20,296 bases of DNA, taken from CALVGQ01 sp964370435. GTDB taxonomy: Bacteria > Bacillota_I > Bacilli_A > Erysipelotrichales > Erysipelotrichaceae. The first letter of the stretch is position 1; each line of letters starts with the position of its first letter. This document shows positions 8,604 through 16,157 of the stretch, piece after piece. The stretch lies in contig CAYJJG010000026.1 of NCBI GenBank assembly GCA_964370435.1, positions 1 through 20,296 of the forward strand. The letters are read 5' to 3'. Position numbers and translations under genes: made by a program. The notes below the pieces were generated by a model. The model saw only the letters and a list, made by a program, of their open reading frames with translations. It did not search any database and was not told the origin of the DNA.

Positions 8604-9788
8604 ATGAATAATACAAAATTTGGTATCCATGGTGGGCAATATGTTCCAGAAATACTCATGAACTCTATGATCGAACTAGAAAAAAAATATGAATTTTATA
8701 AAAATGATGAACAATTTAATAAGGAGTTACAAACACTCTTTAATGAATATGCAGGACGTCCATCACTTTTATATTATGCAAAAGGAATGACAAAGGATTT
8801 AGGTGGCGCAAAAATTTATCTAAAGAGAGAAGATTTAAATCATACCGGTGCACATAAAATAAATAATGTTTTAGGACAAGTACTTTTAGCCCATAAAATG
8901 GGTAAAACTAGAGTTATTGCAGAAACTGGTGCTGGTCAACACGGTGTCGCAACTGCTACTGCAGCAGCACTATTTGGGATGGAGTGTGAAATCTTCATGG
9001 GTAAAGAAGACTGTGAAAGACAAGCTTTAAATGTATATAAAATGGAACTTTTGGGAGCGAAGGTACATCCTGTAACATCAGGCACTGCTACTTTAAAAGA
9101 TGCAGTTAACGAGACGATGAAAGAGTGGACATCAAGAATAGAGGATACTCACTATGTATTAGGATCAGCCGTTGGTCCTCATCCGTTTCCTGCTATGGTA
9201 AGAGATTTTCAGGCAATTATTTCCAAAGAAATAAAAGAACAATGCTTACAAAAAGAAGGAAGATTGCCTGATGCTGTTATTGCTTGTGTTGGAGGAGGCT
9301 CTAATGCAATAGGTGCATTTTATAACTTTATTAACGATGAGAACGTAGAACTAATTGGTTGTGAAGCGGCTGGAAGAGGGGTAAATACCTTTGATACTGC
9401 GGCATCAATTACTATAGGAAGTGTTGGAATATTTCATGGCATGAAGAGTTATTTCTGTCAAAATGAAGATGGACAAATTGCTCCAGTGTATTCCATCTCT
9501 GCAGGACTTGATTATCCAGGTGTTGGACCAGAACATGCACACCTTCATGATATAAAGCGTGCAAAATATGTGGCTATTACAGATGATGAAGCAGTGGAAG
9601 CTTTTGAATACTTATCTAGAAAAGAAGGAATTATCCCGGCAATAGAAAGCTCGCATGCCATAGCATATGCAATGAAAATTGCTCCTACTATGTCAAAAGA
9701 TAAAATTATAGTAATTAACTTGTCAGGTAGAGGTGATAAAGATTGCTTATCAATAGCAAGATACCAAGGAAAGGAGATAGTAGAATGA
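8604..9788 (+). CDS. trpB: Tryptophan synthase beta chain
   Basis: This is the PLP enzyme that joins indole and L-serine to make L-tryptophan in the cytoplasmic alpha2-beta2 complex. The 394-residue length is that of ordinary TrpB1. The PLP lysine is K85 in HTGAHKINN, the catalytic glutamate is E107 in AETGAGQHG, and the cofactor phosphate loop is GGGSN (230-234). SAGLDYPGVGPEHAHL and LSGRGDKD near the C-terminus are also family hallmarks. The ATG at 8604 has a GAGGAGA ribosome site (from 8590). It overlaps trpA by ATGA (9785-9788), so the two subunits are translationally coupled. Expression should be controlled by the upstream Trp T-box. No residue appears to be missing. Identity is certain; whether it works mainly in synthesis or indole salvage depends on trp genes outside the window. 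Confidence 0.98.
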   Translation: MNNTKFGIHGGQYVPEILMNSMIELEKKYEFYKNDEQFNKELQTLFNEYAGRPSLLYYAKGMTKDLGGAKIYLKREDLNHTGAHKINNVLGQVLLAHKMGKTRVIAETGAGQHGVATATAAALFGMECEIFMGKEDCERQALNVYKMELLGAKVHPVTSGTATLKDAVNETMKEWTSRIEDTHYVLGSAVGPHPFPAMVRDFQAIISKEIKEQCLQKEGRLPDAVIACVGGGSNAIGAFYNFINDENVELIGCEAAGRGVNTFDTAASITIGSVGIFHGMKSYFCQNEDGQIAPVYSISAGLDYPGVGPEHAHLHDIKRAKYVAITDDEAVEAFEYLSRKEGIIPAIESSHAIAYAMKIAPTMSKDKIIVINLSGRGDKDCLSIARYQGKEIVE

Positions 9789-10546
9789 GTAAAATAAGTG
9801 ATGCTTTTTTAAATAAAAAAGCTTTTATACCATTTATAACCTGTGGTGATCCTGATTTAGAAACAACAAAAGAGGTAATCTATGCTTTGGAAAAAGCAGG
9901 AGCCAGTATAATTGAATTGGGTATACCTTTTTCAGATCCCACAGCTGAGGGTGAAGTTATTGCATCAGCTAACTTACGTGCATTAAGTACTTCGATAACT
10001 ACCGATAAAATATTTGATATGGTAGCTACATTAGAGGTACAAGTTCCGCTAGTATTTATGACTTATGCGAATATCGTGTATTCCTATGGTATTGAAAAAT
10101 TCGCCAAAAAAAGTAGTGAAGTAGGTATGAGTGGAATTATTCTTCCAGATATTCCTTTTGAAGAAAAAGAAGAATTCAGTAAAGTTTTTGAAAAATATGG
10201 ATTAGATTTCATATCCCTTATTGCTCCTACATCAAACGATAGGATTAAAATGATAGCACAGCAAGCTAAAGGATTCATCTATCTAGTGTCTTCATTAGGT
10301 GTTACAGGTGTAAGACAGAATATTGTTACTGATATTGATAGTATGGTATCTCTTGTAAGAGAAGAAACTGATACACCAGTAGCGATTGGGTTTGGAATTT
10401 CAACATCAGAGCAAGCTAAAAGTATGTCATTAAAGGCAGATGGGGTGATTGTGGGTTCAGCTATTGTAAAACTCATAGAGGAGCACAAAGAAAATGCACC
10501 TGAGCAAGTAAGAAAGTATGTTGAAGAAATTATTAAGAGTATATAA
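9785..10546 (+). CDS. trpA: Tryptophan synthase alpha chain
   Basis: TrpA cleaves indole-3-glycerol phosphate to indole and glyceraldehyde-3-phosphate and channels indole to TrpB. I chose the ATG at 9785 because it overlaps the trpB stop as ATGA and has AAGGAGA upstream; an in-frame ATG at 9743 lies inside trpB. The 253-residue product has the TIM-barrel features FIPFITCGDPD, IIELGIPFSDP, the active-site tyrosine near 166 in FIYLVSS, the GVTG loop, GFGIS and VIVGSAIVK. The catalytic glutamate is present (E44, matching E. coli E49). The partner aspartate of the E. coli enzyme (D60, in PLADG) is a glutamate here (E55, in PTAEG), a conservative change. The enzyme is probably active; identity is certain. 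Confidence 0.97.
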   Translation: MSKISDAFLNKKAFIPFITCGDPDLETTKEVIYALEKAGASIIELGIPFSDPTAEGEVIASANLRALSTSITTDKIFDMVATLEVQVPLVFMTYANIVYSYGIEKFAKKSSEVGMSGIILPDIPFEEKEEFSKVFEKYGLDFISLIAPTSNDRIKMIAQQAKGFIYLVSSLGVTGVRQNIVTDIDSMVSLVREETDTPVAIGFGISTSEQAKSMSLKADGVIVGSAIVKLIEEHKENAPEQVRKYVEEIIKSI

Positions 10547-10591
10547 GTAAAATAAATATTGAAAATGCAATTGATTAACAATAGTATTATA

Positions 10592-10640
10592 TAAATAAAA
10601 AACAAAGAAATCACGAGGATGCCTTTGTTTTTTTATTTAT
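10592..10640 (+). terminator. Rho-independent terminator after trpA (possibly bidirectional)
   Basis: AAATAAAAAACAAAG (10592-10606) pairs with CTTTG and the following T run (10623-10638), around a loop of about 16 nt. The 3' arm is rich in T. It sits about 45 nt after the trpA stop and just before the end of the opposing DsrE-like relic, so it may serve both strands. Confidence 0.65.
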
Positions 10641-10641
10641 G

Positions 10642-10963
10642 TTAGATAGTAAGTAGTCTCTCATTCTCCTTTAAGATGGTAGTTAAAGGTAGCCCTATAC
10701 CATAAACTTCTATATCAAGTGCTAGTAACATGGAGCATATTAGGCAAACGATACAGGCTTTGATATTTACACCAGCTGTATAGCAATTTTAATTTTTTCC
10801 TGAATATTTTCACCTTCTGCTACAAGCTTTGCGGTAGGACCTCATATTATAATGTCTATTTCGTTAAACCAGCCATTATTTTTGCGTTAGTAGCATACAT
10901 GAATACCATTGTATGAGCAGATAGAGGATTGTCATTTGCCCATAAAATATTTAATTTTTCCAT
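10642..10963 (-). pseudogene. Frameshifted DsrE-like gene
   Basis: The minus strand starts with ATG at 10963, reading MEKLNILWANDNPLSAHTMV and then FMYATNAK, which resembles the start of small DsrE/DsrF-like proteins (about 110 residues). The first frame stops after 36 codons. The homologous protein continues in other frames: WFNEIDIII, a TGA where the family usually has Trp, GPTAKLVAEGENIQEKIKIAI, then after another shift GVNIKAC, then NMLHVTST in yet another frame, and finally IEVYGIGLPLTTILKEN and RLLTI before a stop at 10642-10644. At least three frameshifts and one nonsense codon make it inactive. The RBS GAGGAG (10970-10975) and a promoter upstream are intact, so decay looks recent. The family call is from memory of sequence style. 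Confidence 0.75.
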
Positions 10964-10993
10964 TGTAGTCTCCTCTAGTATATGATTAATTTA

Positions 10994-11022
10994 ATTATAA
11001 AATAGTACTAAAATTATATCAA
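10994..11022 (-). promoter_or_regulatory. Promoter of the DsrE-like relic
   Basis: On the minus strand, TTGATA (11017-11022) and a perfect TATAAT (10994-10999) are separated by 17 bp. It lies 31 bp upstream of the relic's start codon and is the best promoter on this strand in the area. It implies that the relic was its own unit and not part of the kinase operon. Confidence 0.7.
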
Positions 11023-11097
11023 AGATGATAATTATGTGATAAGTAAAACTAAATAATATAATTTGGAATTCTAAACAGTAGTTACTCTAACCTTTTT

Positions 11098-12297
11098 TTA
11101 AAAAACTATAGTTACAATGATTTCTTTGCCTGTTTTGCTTTCAGCTGATATTTTAGCTCCATGTAATTCACAAATGCTTTTAGCAATGGATAAACCAATA
11201 CCATTTCCTTTTATTTCGCTATTTCGTGATTCATCGCCACGATAAAATCGCTCAAACCAATCGTTATGTTTTCCAACTTCAATATCACTACAAGAGTTTT
11301 TAATACTTAATTTTTTCTTGCTACCTTTGGTGCTCAAAGAAACAATAAGTTCAGTGTTTGCTGAGGCATATTTGATAGCATTTTCAATTAGAATTGCAAT
11401 TAAATTTCTTATCTGCAATTCATCACCAGTGTAAGAGATGTTTTGTTTAATATCTAAAAAAAGTTTAAGATTGTTGCTTTTAAGTGTAGATGAAAACTCA
11501 TTTACCAAATCAGTTATGGTATCTGAAAGAGAAAAATCGGTCTTAATTATGTATGTTTTTTCATCTATTTTTGTAAGTGATATAAGATTTTCAACAAGTT
11601 TATCTAACCGTGATATTTGCGTTTTAACACTGCTAGTCCATTCGTCTTCTCCATTTTCAATTTCAATAACATCACAATCTGCTTTAATGATTGCAAGTGG
11701 TGTTTTAAATTCATGGCTAACATTGGTAATAAATCTTTTTTGGCGATTAAAACTATCAACAATAGGAGCAACAACTTTTTTTGATAATAAGACAGATAAA
11801 ATAAATATGGATATAATTGCTCCAATTAATATAAAAATTGAAAAATATAAATAAGTTTTAAACCCAATTAATTCTTCTTCAATGTTAAGAAAATAGTAGA
11901 CTTCTCCATATTCATCCTCAGTTTTAATAAATCTAAAATTATCAATTAATCCATTTGTTGATCCACTTTCATTTACAAACATCGTATATTCGTAGGCATC
12001 TTCAGTCGAAATTGAACTAATACTACGTGTATCTACATTGATAATATTACTATTTTCATCTAAGCGCACAGAAAAAAATCTTGTAGTGAAGGCAATTTCT
12101 TTAGGGTAATGACCGTTATTATTAAAGGGTTGTCCCATTTTTAATTTACCCTCAGTTAAAAGGTTTAATACATGATCAGAGCTATTCATGATCGATAAAA
12201 AGTTTACAACATTTATTGAAATAGCAATAAGTAACATTACAACTACGCTAATTATAGTGGTCATAAATATGAATTTTCTTTGTAATTTTCTTAACAT
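11098..12297 (-). CDS. Sensor histidine kinase of an OmpR-type two-component system
   Basis: This 399-residue membrane kinase has one hydrophobic segment at about 11-33, an extracellular sensing part at about 34-146, and a second segment at about 147-171. A short linker without a clear HAMP domain leads to the HisKA domain with phospho-acceptor H195 in NVSHEFKTPL. The ATPase domain shows the N-box IENAIKYA (304-311), an F-box-like WFERFYRGDESRNS (347-360) and the G-box GNGIGLS (364-370). The segment where many kinases have DxGxG reads IKNSCSDIE; this degenerate form is familiar in clostridial kinases and need not abolish activity. The start is 1 nt after the response regulator stop, so the pair is co-translated. 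The stimulus is unknown; nothing next to it (transporter, peptidase) hints at one. Confidence 0.95.
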   Translation of the reverse strand: MLRKLQRKFIFMTTIISVVVMLLIAISINVVNFLSIMNSSDHVLNLLTEGKLKMGQPFNNNGHYPKEIAFTTRFFSVRLDENSNIINVDTRSISSISTEDAYEYTMFVNESGSTNGLIDNFRFIKTEDEYGEVYYFLNIEEELIGFKTYLYFSIFILIGAIISIFILSVLLSKKVVAPIVDSFNRQKRFITNVSHEFKTPLAIIKADCDVIEIENGEDEWTSSVKTQISRLDKLVENLISLTKIDEKTYIIKTDFSLSDTITDLVNEFSSTLKSNNLKLFLDIKQNISYTGDELQIRNLIAILIENAIKYASANTELIVSLSTKGSKKKLSIKNSCSDIEVGKHNDWFERFYRGDESRNSEIKGNGIGLSIAKSICELHGAKISAESKTGKEIIVTIVF

Positions 12298-12298
12298 A

Positions 12299-12967
12299 TC
12301 ATACCTCTAAAGAATATCCAGTGTTTCGTGTAGCTTTAATCTTTACCTTAGTTTCAAGTAAGGTTAATTTTTTTCTAAGATAGGAAGTATATACCCAAAC
12401 AATATTTATTTCAGCATCACTATCATAACCCCAAATTTTTTCTAAAAAACGTTCAGTTGGGATGATATGTCCTTTATTTATCATCAGCATTTCCATCATT
12501 TGAAACTCTTTGCTGGCTAATTTAAAAGAGTTTTTAGTGGTATACAGTTCGAAAGTTTTTCGATTAAGATTTACATCACCTACTGTTAGAATAGAGGATC
12601 CACTATCATTGGTGGTTCTTGTGATTGCTCTTAATCTTGCGAGTAATTCTTTAGTATCAAATGGTTTTACAAGATAATCATTAGCACCTAGATCAAGACC
12701 TGTCACTTTATCATCCACCTGTGATTTTGCCGTAAGCATAAGAATAGGAATAAGATTGCCTTGCTGGCGTACTTTTTTAAGGACGCTAAGACCATCTACT
12801 TTAGGCATCATGATATCTAAGATCACAGCATCATAGTTTTCTGATTTTAAAAACAGCATCGCTTCCGCACCATCAAAAACAGCATCAACAGCATAATTGT
12901 AATGCTTTAATATTTTTACAAGTGCACTGGATAGCTCTTTTTCATCTTCACATAATAATATTCTCAT
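12299..12967 (-). CDS. OmpR/PhoB-family response regulator
   Basis: This is a 222-residue DNA-binding regulator phosphorylated by the kinase encoded next. The receiver domain (1-120) has the acidic pocket at 7-9, phospho-acceptor D51 in AVILDIMMPKVDG, T79 and K101 (LTAK and YLVKPFD). The C-terminal winged helix (about 125-222) has the usual FKLASKEFQMMEMLM and VYTSYLRKKL segments and ends in RNTGYSLEV. The ATG at 12967 has a strong GGAGG ribosome site. A pair of ATTAAC direct repeats with 11-bp period lies about 113 bp upstream and could be its own binding site. Identity as a regulator is certain; its targets are unknown. Confidence 0.96.
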   Translation of the reverse strand: MRILLCEDEKELSSALVKILKHYNYAVDAVFDGAEAMLFLKSENYDAVILDIMMPKVDGLSVLKKVRQQGNLIPILMLTAKSQVDDKVTGLDLGANDYLVKPFDTKELLARLRAITRTTNDSGSSILTVGDVNLNRKTFELYTTKNSFKLASKEFQMMEMLMINKGHIIPTERFLEKIWGYDSDAEINIVWVYTSYLRKKLTLLETKVKIKATRNTGYSLEV

Positions 12968-13079
12968 AATATAACCTCCATATAATAATAAGCTGTAAAA
13001 CTTAAATTTACTTTAAAATTAATAAAAAAATAATATTTTTTTTTAAGATATTTGAAAAATTAATTTCAACTTCTATTAC

Positions 13080-13096
13080 ATTAACTCACGATTAAC
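13080..13096 (-). promoter_or_regulatory. Candidate response-regulator binding repeat upstream of the two-component operon
   Basis: ATTAAC occurs at 13080-13085 and again at 13091-13096, an exact 11-bp period as used by OmpR/PhoB-type dimers. Read on the minus strand, the repeats lie 10 bp before a TTGAAA hexamer (13064-13069) that could be the -35 of the regulator-kinase operon. The -10 is poor (TTAAAA), which would fit an activated promoter. Confidence 0.4.
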
Positions 13097-13103
13097 TATA
13101 GTA

Positions 13104-14042
13104 TTAAAATAAAGAGATTTGATTTTCTACTACACTACTACTTTCACGCTCAATAATACGTGCATTTGGATTTATTTCGCCAATTAAAACTGGAGCATTT
13201 ACATCGTGCTTCGCTCTATTTAGAAGTGCTTTTTTCTCATCACTTACAGCATAGCAATAACTACATCCATTAATACAACAATTATATGTTCCAATATCAA
13301 TGCTATCTACGCAAAGACACTCTTTTCTTTGATTTTTATCTTTTTTAACTTTTATTTTTTGACCTAAAATTTGTTCGATTAAGTGCTTATCTATGCAAGC
13401 ACCAGGTTTTATGTTGAATTGTTCTAGATTGATTTCCTCAGCACAAGTAAAAAGTTCAAGGTTATACTCCTTTGCAATCTTAGAAAAAATTTCAGCTAAC
13501 GCATCAATACTTTCTTTAGTTCTATGATATGAAGCATTTAGCCCAGCTTGAGTATTATTCTTTTTATAGCTATCGACAAAACTGATAACACATCTTTCAG
13601 TATAATTAGAAAGTTTTTTTGCCATTGATAAGAAATTTTTTACATGATATTCTATCGTATAATTATCTGATATTATAATAGGGTCATAACGCCAAACAAT
13701 ACGTTTTTTACCTATTTTTTTACTTAATTTAATAAAGGCATCTAGTAGAATTTCTTTACTTGGAAGTCCTTTTTCTGTTTCTTTTCCATAGGGGGTTAAC
13801 GTGAACTGAAAATAATAAAGATAACCCATTTCATCTATCACAGGTAAATGCTTTAAAAAAGGTATTGGATTTTTAGTCCAAAATACGATAATATCTACAG
13901 CACTGCGAGTTAGAAGAGCTTTTGAATAATGATTTGGATTATATGGATTTGGGATAAGAACATAACCCTCACGAAGGCGATTTATAAACCACTCCCCATA
14001 GTATGATGGTATATCAGTTCTTCTTGATACACTAATAATCAT
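13104..14042 (-). CDS. DUF1848 family protein with C-terminal CxxxCxxC cluster
   Basis: The 312-residue soluble protein belongs to DUF1848, judged from the N-terminal ISVSRRTDIPSYYGEWF, the VFWTKNPIPFL segment, WRYDPI, and the Cys-rich tail. Cysteines lie at 242, 244, 255, 256, 260 and 263; C256-x3-C260-x2-C263 has the spacing of a radical-SAM 4Fe-4S site but sits near the C-terminus. DUF1848 has been grouped with radical-SAM-like TIM barrels; no reaction is established to my knowledge. The start has a GAGAGGT ribosome site and lies 18 nt after the stop of the preceding ABM-fold gene, making it the last gene of the alkylation-repair cluster. A role in repair of nucleic acid is an inference from position only. 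Family call good, function open. Confidence 0.85.
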   Translation of the reverse strand: MIISVSRRTDIPSYYGEWFINRLREGYVLIPNPYNPNHYSKALLTRSAVDIIVFWTKNPIPFLKHLPVIDEMGYLYYFQFTLTPYGKETEKGLPSKEILLDAFIKLSKKIGKKRIVWRYDPIIISDNYTIEYHVKNFLSMAKKLSNYTERCVISFVDSYKKNNTQAGLNASYHRTKESIDALAEIFSKIAKEYNLELFTCAEEINLEQFNIKPGACIDKHLIEQILGQKIKVKKDKNQRKECLCVDSIDIGTYNCCINGCSYCYAVSDEKKALLNRAKHDVNAPVLIGEINPNARIIERESSSVVENQISLF

Positions 14043-14060
14043 ATTTTACCTCTCATAACA

Positions 14061-14411
14061 TTATTTAAAATAATCATTGGAGTCTATTGGAGCTTCAATT
14101 CTGTTTTTATCAGAATATTCTCTTATAACTTTAGCAACCGAGATTTTATAACTTTCAAATAACTTTGTTTTTCCTTCAAGTTGACTCATACGGTGCTCTG
14201 TCATTGTACGCCACTTGGTCATCGCTTCTTCGCTTTCCCATATATTCATAGAAAGAATTTTACGATCATTTTGTAGACTTTGAAATCTTTCAGCAGAAAT
14301 AAATCCATCAAAACCACTAAGCATAGGTTTAAGCATGGCTGCAAGTTCTAAGTATCTTAACTTACCTTCTACTGTTGGTGTTACCTCAAAAAGCACCATG
14401 TATTTACTCAT
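14061..14411 (-). CDS. ABM-fold (antibiotic biosynthesis monooxygenase-like) protein
   Basis: The 116-residue protein resembles dimeric alpha/beta-barrel ABM proteins: an N-terminal strand (YMVLFEVTPT), PMLSGFDGFISAERFQSL, MNIWESEEAMTKWR and a following H in TEHR. Members include heme-degrading and quinol monooxygenases and many proteins of unknown role. The specific substrate cannot be told here. Its ATG overlaps the stop of adaB (ATGA, 14408-14411), so it is translationally coupled to the DNA methyltransferase. The coupling suggests a role under alkylation or oxidative stress, but that is inference. No signal peptide is present. Confidence 0.8.
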   Translation of the reverse strand: MSKYMVLFEVTPTVEGKLRYLELAAMLKPMLSGFDGFISAERFQSLQNDRKILSMNIWESEEAMTKWRTMTEHRMSQLEGKTKLFESYKISVAKVIREYSDKNRIEAPIDSNDYFK

Positions 14412-14872
14412 TTATTTTTATCCTCCATAGAAAGTAAAAATTCTTTCATAGCTAGTCCGCCAGCATATCCTACAAGTTTTCCAGATGCTCCAATTACTCT
14501 ATGACAAGGCACAATAACCGTTATTGGATTTTTATTATTTGCCATACCAATAGCACGACTTGCCTTAGGATTTCCTATCATAGTTGCAATGTCTTTATAG
14601 CTGCGTGTCTCTCCATAAGGAATGGAACATAATGCAGACCAAACACTTTTTTGAAAATCTGTACCTATTAACTTATAAGGTATATCAAACTGCTTTCTTT
14701 TGCCATCAAAATAGTCTAAAAGTTGATTATAAGCATTGTCTGTAAGTGTAGTTTTCGTACCGAAATCAGTTACAACTTCATCAAATATTTTCTTAAAAAA
14801 TGTGATACTATCATCGAAATATTCCATTTTGAAATACCCGAATTTTGTTTCATAAATCGCAAAGTTTTTCAT
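14408..14872 (-). CDS. adaB: Methylated-DNA--protein-cysteine methyltransferase (O6-alkylguanine repair)
   Basis: This is a single-turnover enzyme that moves the alkyl group from O6-alkylguanine in DNA to its own cysteine. The 154-residue length is normal for the stand-alone Ogt/AdaB type. The acceptor is C123 in VPCHRVIGASG; the DNA-binding helix ends in RAIGMANNKNP (R107 is the finger arginine position). The ATG at 14872 lies inside the end of adaA (23-nt overlap) but has its own AGGAAGG ribosome site at good distance. It is the catalytic partner that E. coli Ada carries as a fused C-terminal domain, here a separate gene as in Bacillus adaA/adaB. Expression is expected to follow methylated AdaA. 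Confidence 0.95.
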   Translation of the reverse strand: MKNFAIYETKFGYFKMEYFDDSITFFKKIFDEVVTDFGTKTTLTDNAYNQLLDYFDGKRKQFDIPYKLIGTDFQKSVWSALCSIPYGETRSYKDIATMIGNPKASRAIGMANNKNPITVIVPCHRVIGASGKLVGYAGGLAMKEFLLSMEDKNK

Positions 14873-15434
14873 TGTTTTTTACCTTCCTATATGCCGCGGG
14901 AGACATATTCGCTCGTTCTTTAAAGAATTTATAAAATACTGATAGACTGCCAAATCCCACAGAATAGGCAATATCAATTACTTCATTGTTTGTCTGTTCT
15001 AAAAGTCTAACTGCTTCTTTATATCTTAAATCATTCACATAGGCACTTGGTGTTTTGCCATATTCATCTTTGAAAATTTTCACCATTCGCTTGCGCGATA
15101 AACCGAGTTTATCAAATTCGGTATTTAGATTTTCTGTTTCGTTAAACATATCGTCAATTAGGTTTTTAAGCTTTTCAGCAATTTCTTTCATCGGCTTATA
15201 ATCAAGCAAATCGCTTCTACACCTTTTACAAGCTCGGTATCCCATGTTGAGCGCTTCTTTTGCTGTCTTGTAAAACTCTATGTTTTCTACTCTTGGTGGT
15301 CTGGACTTACAAGAAGGTCTGCAATATATACCTGTTGATTTAACAGCATAAAAGAAAACTGTATCATAACTCACATCATTTGAAATTACAGCAGTATACA
15401 TTTCATCGAATGTCATATTGAATTTACTATTCAT
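14850..15434 (-). CDS. adaA: AdaA: methylphosphotriester-sensing transcriptional activator
   Basis: AdaA removes methyl groups from DNA phosphotriesters and, once methylated, activates the adaptive response genes. The N-terminal Ada zinc domain (1-75) has C38 and C42 in TGIYCRPSC and C69 and C72 in YRACKRC; C38 is the methyl acceptor by homology and the numbering coincides with E. coli Ada. An AraC-type double helix-turn-helix follows (about 85-187), with VIDIAYSVGFGSLSVFYKFFK and RANMSPAAYRK. The C-terminal methyltransferase domain of E. coli Ada is absent and encoded by the next gene. It starts 7 nt after the alkD stop, with its ribosome site (AAGTAGGTG) at the alkD end. It likely activates its own operon. 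Confidence 0.96.
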   Translation of the reverse strand: MNSKFNMTFDEMYTAVISNDVSYDTVFFYAVKSTGIYCRPSCKSRPPRVENIEFYKTAKEALNMGYRACKRCRSDLLDYKPMKEIAEKLKNLIDDMFNETENLNTEFDKLGLSRKRMVKIFKDEYGKTPSAYVNDLRYKEAVRLLEQTNNEVIDIAYSVGFGSLSVFYKFFKERANMSPAAYRKVKNNEKLCDL

Positions 15435-15441
15435 AATGCAC

Positions 15442-16146
15442 CTACTTTCTTTTCATAGATCTAATCATTTCTTTAGTTGTTTTGTCCACTTTTTGCGATT
15501 CTGTGATTTTCTGCAAAGTTTTGTTATAAGTAAAGTCATCTAACTTATTATCGCCCAAATAGGGCATTGTTTCAGCAGGGAAATTCACAAAGCATGCCTG
15601 TAAACACCAAGCTACTGCCATTTTAACATAATAATCATCGTGTTTTATTTCATCCAGTATTTTTATAATCTCATTTATGTATTTCTTTTCCATATAATGA
15701 AAAAGAAGTAATACCACAGCAAATCTTATTTCGTAAGCTTCTCTTGACTGGTGATATCGCTGCAAAAACTTCCAGACTCGCTCTTTATGAAGCCTTACAA
15801 TTTTAAGCTCATTGCAAAAGCTGTCACATAGCGACCAATTTGTAATTTTCGGAATAAATAACACAACTTGTTCAAGAATTACCTCAATATCCTCTGTCAT
15901 ATTACCGATAATAAGTGCTTTAAGCATTGTTTCCTCAAAATAGATATCGTTAGCATTATCAAGAAAATCAATAGGATTACGATTAGAAACCTTCTTAGCT
16001 ATTTTTCTTATCAGTGGGATACGCACACCTAGGAGGTTTTCGCATCCAGGAAGCAGTGAAGCTGCAAATACTTGAAATTTATCTTCTTTTAGTGCAAATA
16101 ATTCTTCTCTTATTTCATTTTCTAGTTTGTACATTGTTTTTACCAT
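15442..16146 (-). CDS. alkD: AlkD-family DNA alkylation repair glycosylase (HEAT-like repeats)
   Basis: The protein belongs to the AlkC/AlkD fold of HEAT-like helical repeats, which excises N3- and N7-alkylated purines without base flipping. Counted from the upstream GTG at 16149, W105, D109, R142 and W181 fit in order and spacing the functional W109, D113, R148 and W187 of Bacillus cereus AlkD (as remembered). Signatures include YFEETMLKALIIG, TNWSLCDSFC and YYVKMAVAWCLQACFVNFP. Possible starts are GTG 16149, ATG 16146 and ATG 16134; none has a clear ribosome site, and coupling to alkA (stop at 16158) may supply translation. I chose ATG 16146. It complements AlkA for overlapping lesions in the same operon. 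Confidence 0.93.
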   Translation of the reverse strand: MVKTMYKLENEIREELFALKEDKFQVFAASLLPGCENLLGVRIPLIRKIAKKVSNRNPIDFLDNANDIYFEETMLKALIIGNMTEDIEVILEQVVLFIPKITNWSLCDSFCNELKIVRLHKERVWKFLQRYHQSREAYEIRFAVVLLLFHYMEKKYINEIIKILDEIKHDDYYVKMAVAWCLQACFVNFPAETMPYLGDNKLDDFTYNKTLQKITESQKVDKTTKEMIRSMKRK

Positions 16147-16157
16147 CACTTCATTTA

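Noticed and set aside
9743..9784. Upstream in-frame ATG as the trpA start
   Set aside because: It lies inside trpB without a ribosome site, whereas the ATG at 9785 has AAGGAGA and the usual ATGA overlap.
10279..10614. Minus-strand reading frame opposite the trpA end and its terminator
   Set aside because: It begins inside the conserved trpA coding sequence and crosses the terminator, and its product is a low-complexity hydrophobic chain with no family features.
11270..11315. Degenerate G1 box as proof of a dead histidine kinase
   Set aside because: The H-box, N-box and GNGIGLS box are intact, and clostridial kinases of this type often lack the classical DxGxG.
11438..11854. Plus-strand reading frame opposite the histidine kinase
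   Set aside because: It covers the conserved HisKA region in antisense and lacks a ribosome site and domain features.
14408..15434. adaA/adaB as a split pseudogene of a fused ada gene
   Set aside because: Both proteins are complete and each has its own ribosome site; separate adaA and adaB genes are normal in Gram-positive bacteria.
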